A DNA stretch of 7,024 nucleotides, from positions 1 through 7,024 of the forward strand of contig ONMG01000127.1 in assembly GCA_900318855.1 (NCBI GenBank), given 5' to 3'. A program made the translations under genes and the position numbers. The notes beneath the pieces are model-generated. The model did not search any database and was not told where the DNA came from. It saw only the letters and a program-made list of their open reading frames with translations. This DNA is from an uncultured Prevotella sp. GTDB lineage: Bacteria; Bacteroidota; Bacteroidia; Bacteroidales; Bacteroidaceae. Positions 6,481 to 7,024 of this stretch are shown here, piece after piece (the stretch's first letter is position 1; every line of letters starts with the position of its first letter).

Positions 6481-6641
6481 TCGGCTCCGCACTATCATAG
6501 CGGGTGCGCCACTGCACCCAGCTCGGGCAGATGTCTCTGCGGCCCTTAAGCGGCCCTAAGCGGTCACATCTCCTCGGCTCCGCCTCATGGCGGCAGCACC
6601 CTCATCACACCGATGAGGGGAGGAGAAGGTGTAAGCAATAA
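6481..6641. repeat. GC-rich hairpin cluster and short repeats after the OPX gene
   Basis: Three hairpins lie in a row: GGGTGC/GCACCC (6502-6507 with 6514-6519), CCGCC/GGCGG with loop TCAT (6580-6593), and CCCTCATC/GATGAGGG with loop ACACC (6599-6619). TCGGCTCCGC occurs twice (6481-6490 and 6574-6583), and GCGGCCCT(T)AA is tandemly repeated (6539-6549, 6550-6559). None of the hairpins is followed by a T-run. The make-up resembles a dispersed intergenic repeat. It may still end or stabilise the OPX transcript. No gene is visible. Confidence 0.5.
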
Positions 6642-7024
6642 ATACCGAAGCAGCAGGAAGAAGTCCAGCACCAAGTTGATTCAACTGCTCATCTTAATTC
6701 AAGGGTAGTTCCTATGACTGAAAGTTTAGAAGATCAGCAAGTGCGATATGCTGTTATTGCGAAAGATGCGGCAGCAAAGAAAAGGCCTTACAAAGTAGAG
6801 GAAAGGACAAACCTGCTGCCTATATCAACGTTTATCAATTGATAAATTAGGTCTTGCATCATCCACTTTTAAGACTTTGAGGTTTGAAAACAATGATTTA
6901 GAATGGCTTGACTTCATATGTCAAAGCCGACAAGGCAAACAGCCATAGGACGGTTATGATTTCATCGAAGGGGGTGTAGCCAACGGCAGTGTTGTTGATA
7001 CTGTGGAAGCTTATAGACTGGCAT
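6642..7024 (+). pseudogene. Decayed DUF3990-family gene (partial at window end)
   Basis: Remnant of a DUF3990-type protein, a family common in gut Bacteroidales and Firmicutes whose role is unsettled; I recall it being grouped with the ADP-ribosyltransferase fold. Its pieces lie in three frames. From about 6642 to 6785 one frame gives MTESLEDQQVRYAVIAKDAA (from 6714), like the family's stretch with a conserved EQA-type motif. From about 6782 the next frame gives GKDKPAAYINVYQ up to 6840. From 6841 the third gives DKLGLASSTFKTLRFENND, then LEWLDFICQSRQGKQP, a TAG at 6946-6948, and YDFIEGGVAN, which matches the family's late core. At least two frameshifts and one stop break it, and the N-terminal YHGS-type start is not recognisable. 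DUF3791 genes are often neighbours of this family, but none is visible here. The 3' part lies beyond the window. Confidence 0.7.

Noticed and set aside
5572..6498. Minus-strand open frame of 308 codons opposite the OPX gene
   Set aside because: Antisense shadow of the SLBB-coding sequence; composition is unusual and no promoter or start context is present.
6714..6842. Possible 42-codon small protein starting MTESLEDQQ
   Set aside because: The similarity to the DUF3990 pattern continues in the next frames, so this is better read as a fragment of a broken gene.

Overview
The window looks like chromosomal DNA of a Bacteroidales bacterium, most likely Prevotella or a close relative. The evidence is the Bacteroidetes-type promoter element TAnnTTTG found upstream of genes, the general lack of Shine-Dalgarno sequences, Bacteroidetes-like SucC/SucD proteins, a very large multi-SLBB polysaccharide export protein, and traces of a DUF3990-family gene. 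The genus call is inference. I could run no searches.

The left half (about 200-2990) is a minus-strand operon. A well-formed promoter (2961-2991) drives a small two-helix membrane protein of unknown function (2389-2931). It is followed after 18 nt by sucC (1225-2370) and, after 49 nt, by sucD (306-1175), the beta and alpha subunits of succinyl-CoA synthetase. A long GC-rich hairpin (197-245) probably ends the transcript. Bases 1-196 hold no gene I can support. The promoter sits inside an apparent N-terminal extension of the first gene, so the shorter start is the right one. The DNA upstream of it (about 3024-3165) is a degenerate ACGGAC-rich repeat.

The middle (2932-3879) is a long non-coding stretch. 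It contains the repeat, an inverted repeat (3204-3256), a Bacteroidetes-type promoter (3387-3418), and then a 5' hairpin and a strong intrinsic terminator (3553-3610). Promoter, 5' hairpin and terminator together outline a candidate small RNA of about 185 nt. A second promoter-like element (3704-3711) then starts a leader of about 160 nt.

The right half is a plus-strand gene for an 866-residue outer-membrane polysaccharide export (OPX, Wza-like) protein (3880-6480). It has a signal peptide, a Poly_export domain and six SLBB-type repeats. No chain-length/kinase partner follows within the window. Instead come a GC-rich hairpin cluster (6481-6640) and a decayed DUF3990-family pseudogene (about 6642 to the window end), readable only by joining three frames and crossing a stop codon.

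The known genes cover central carbon metabolism and surface polysaccharide export. They diverge from the non-coding middle and are not obviously linked in function. The least ordinary items are the candidate small RNA, the repeat that carries the sucCD promoter, and the eroded DUF3990 gene.
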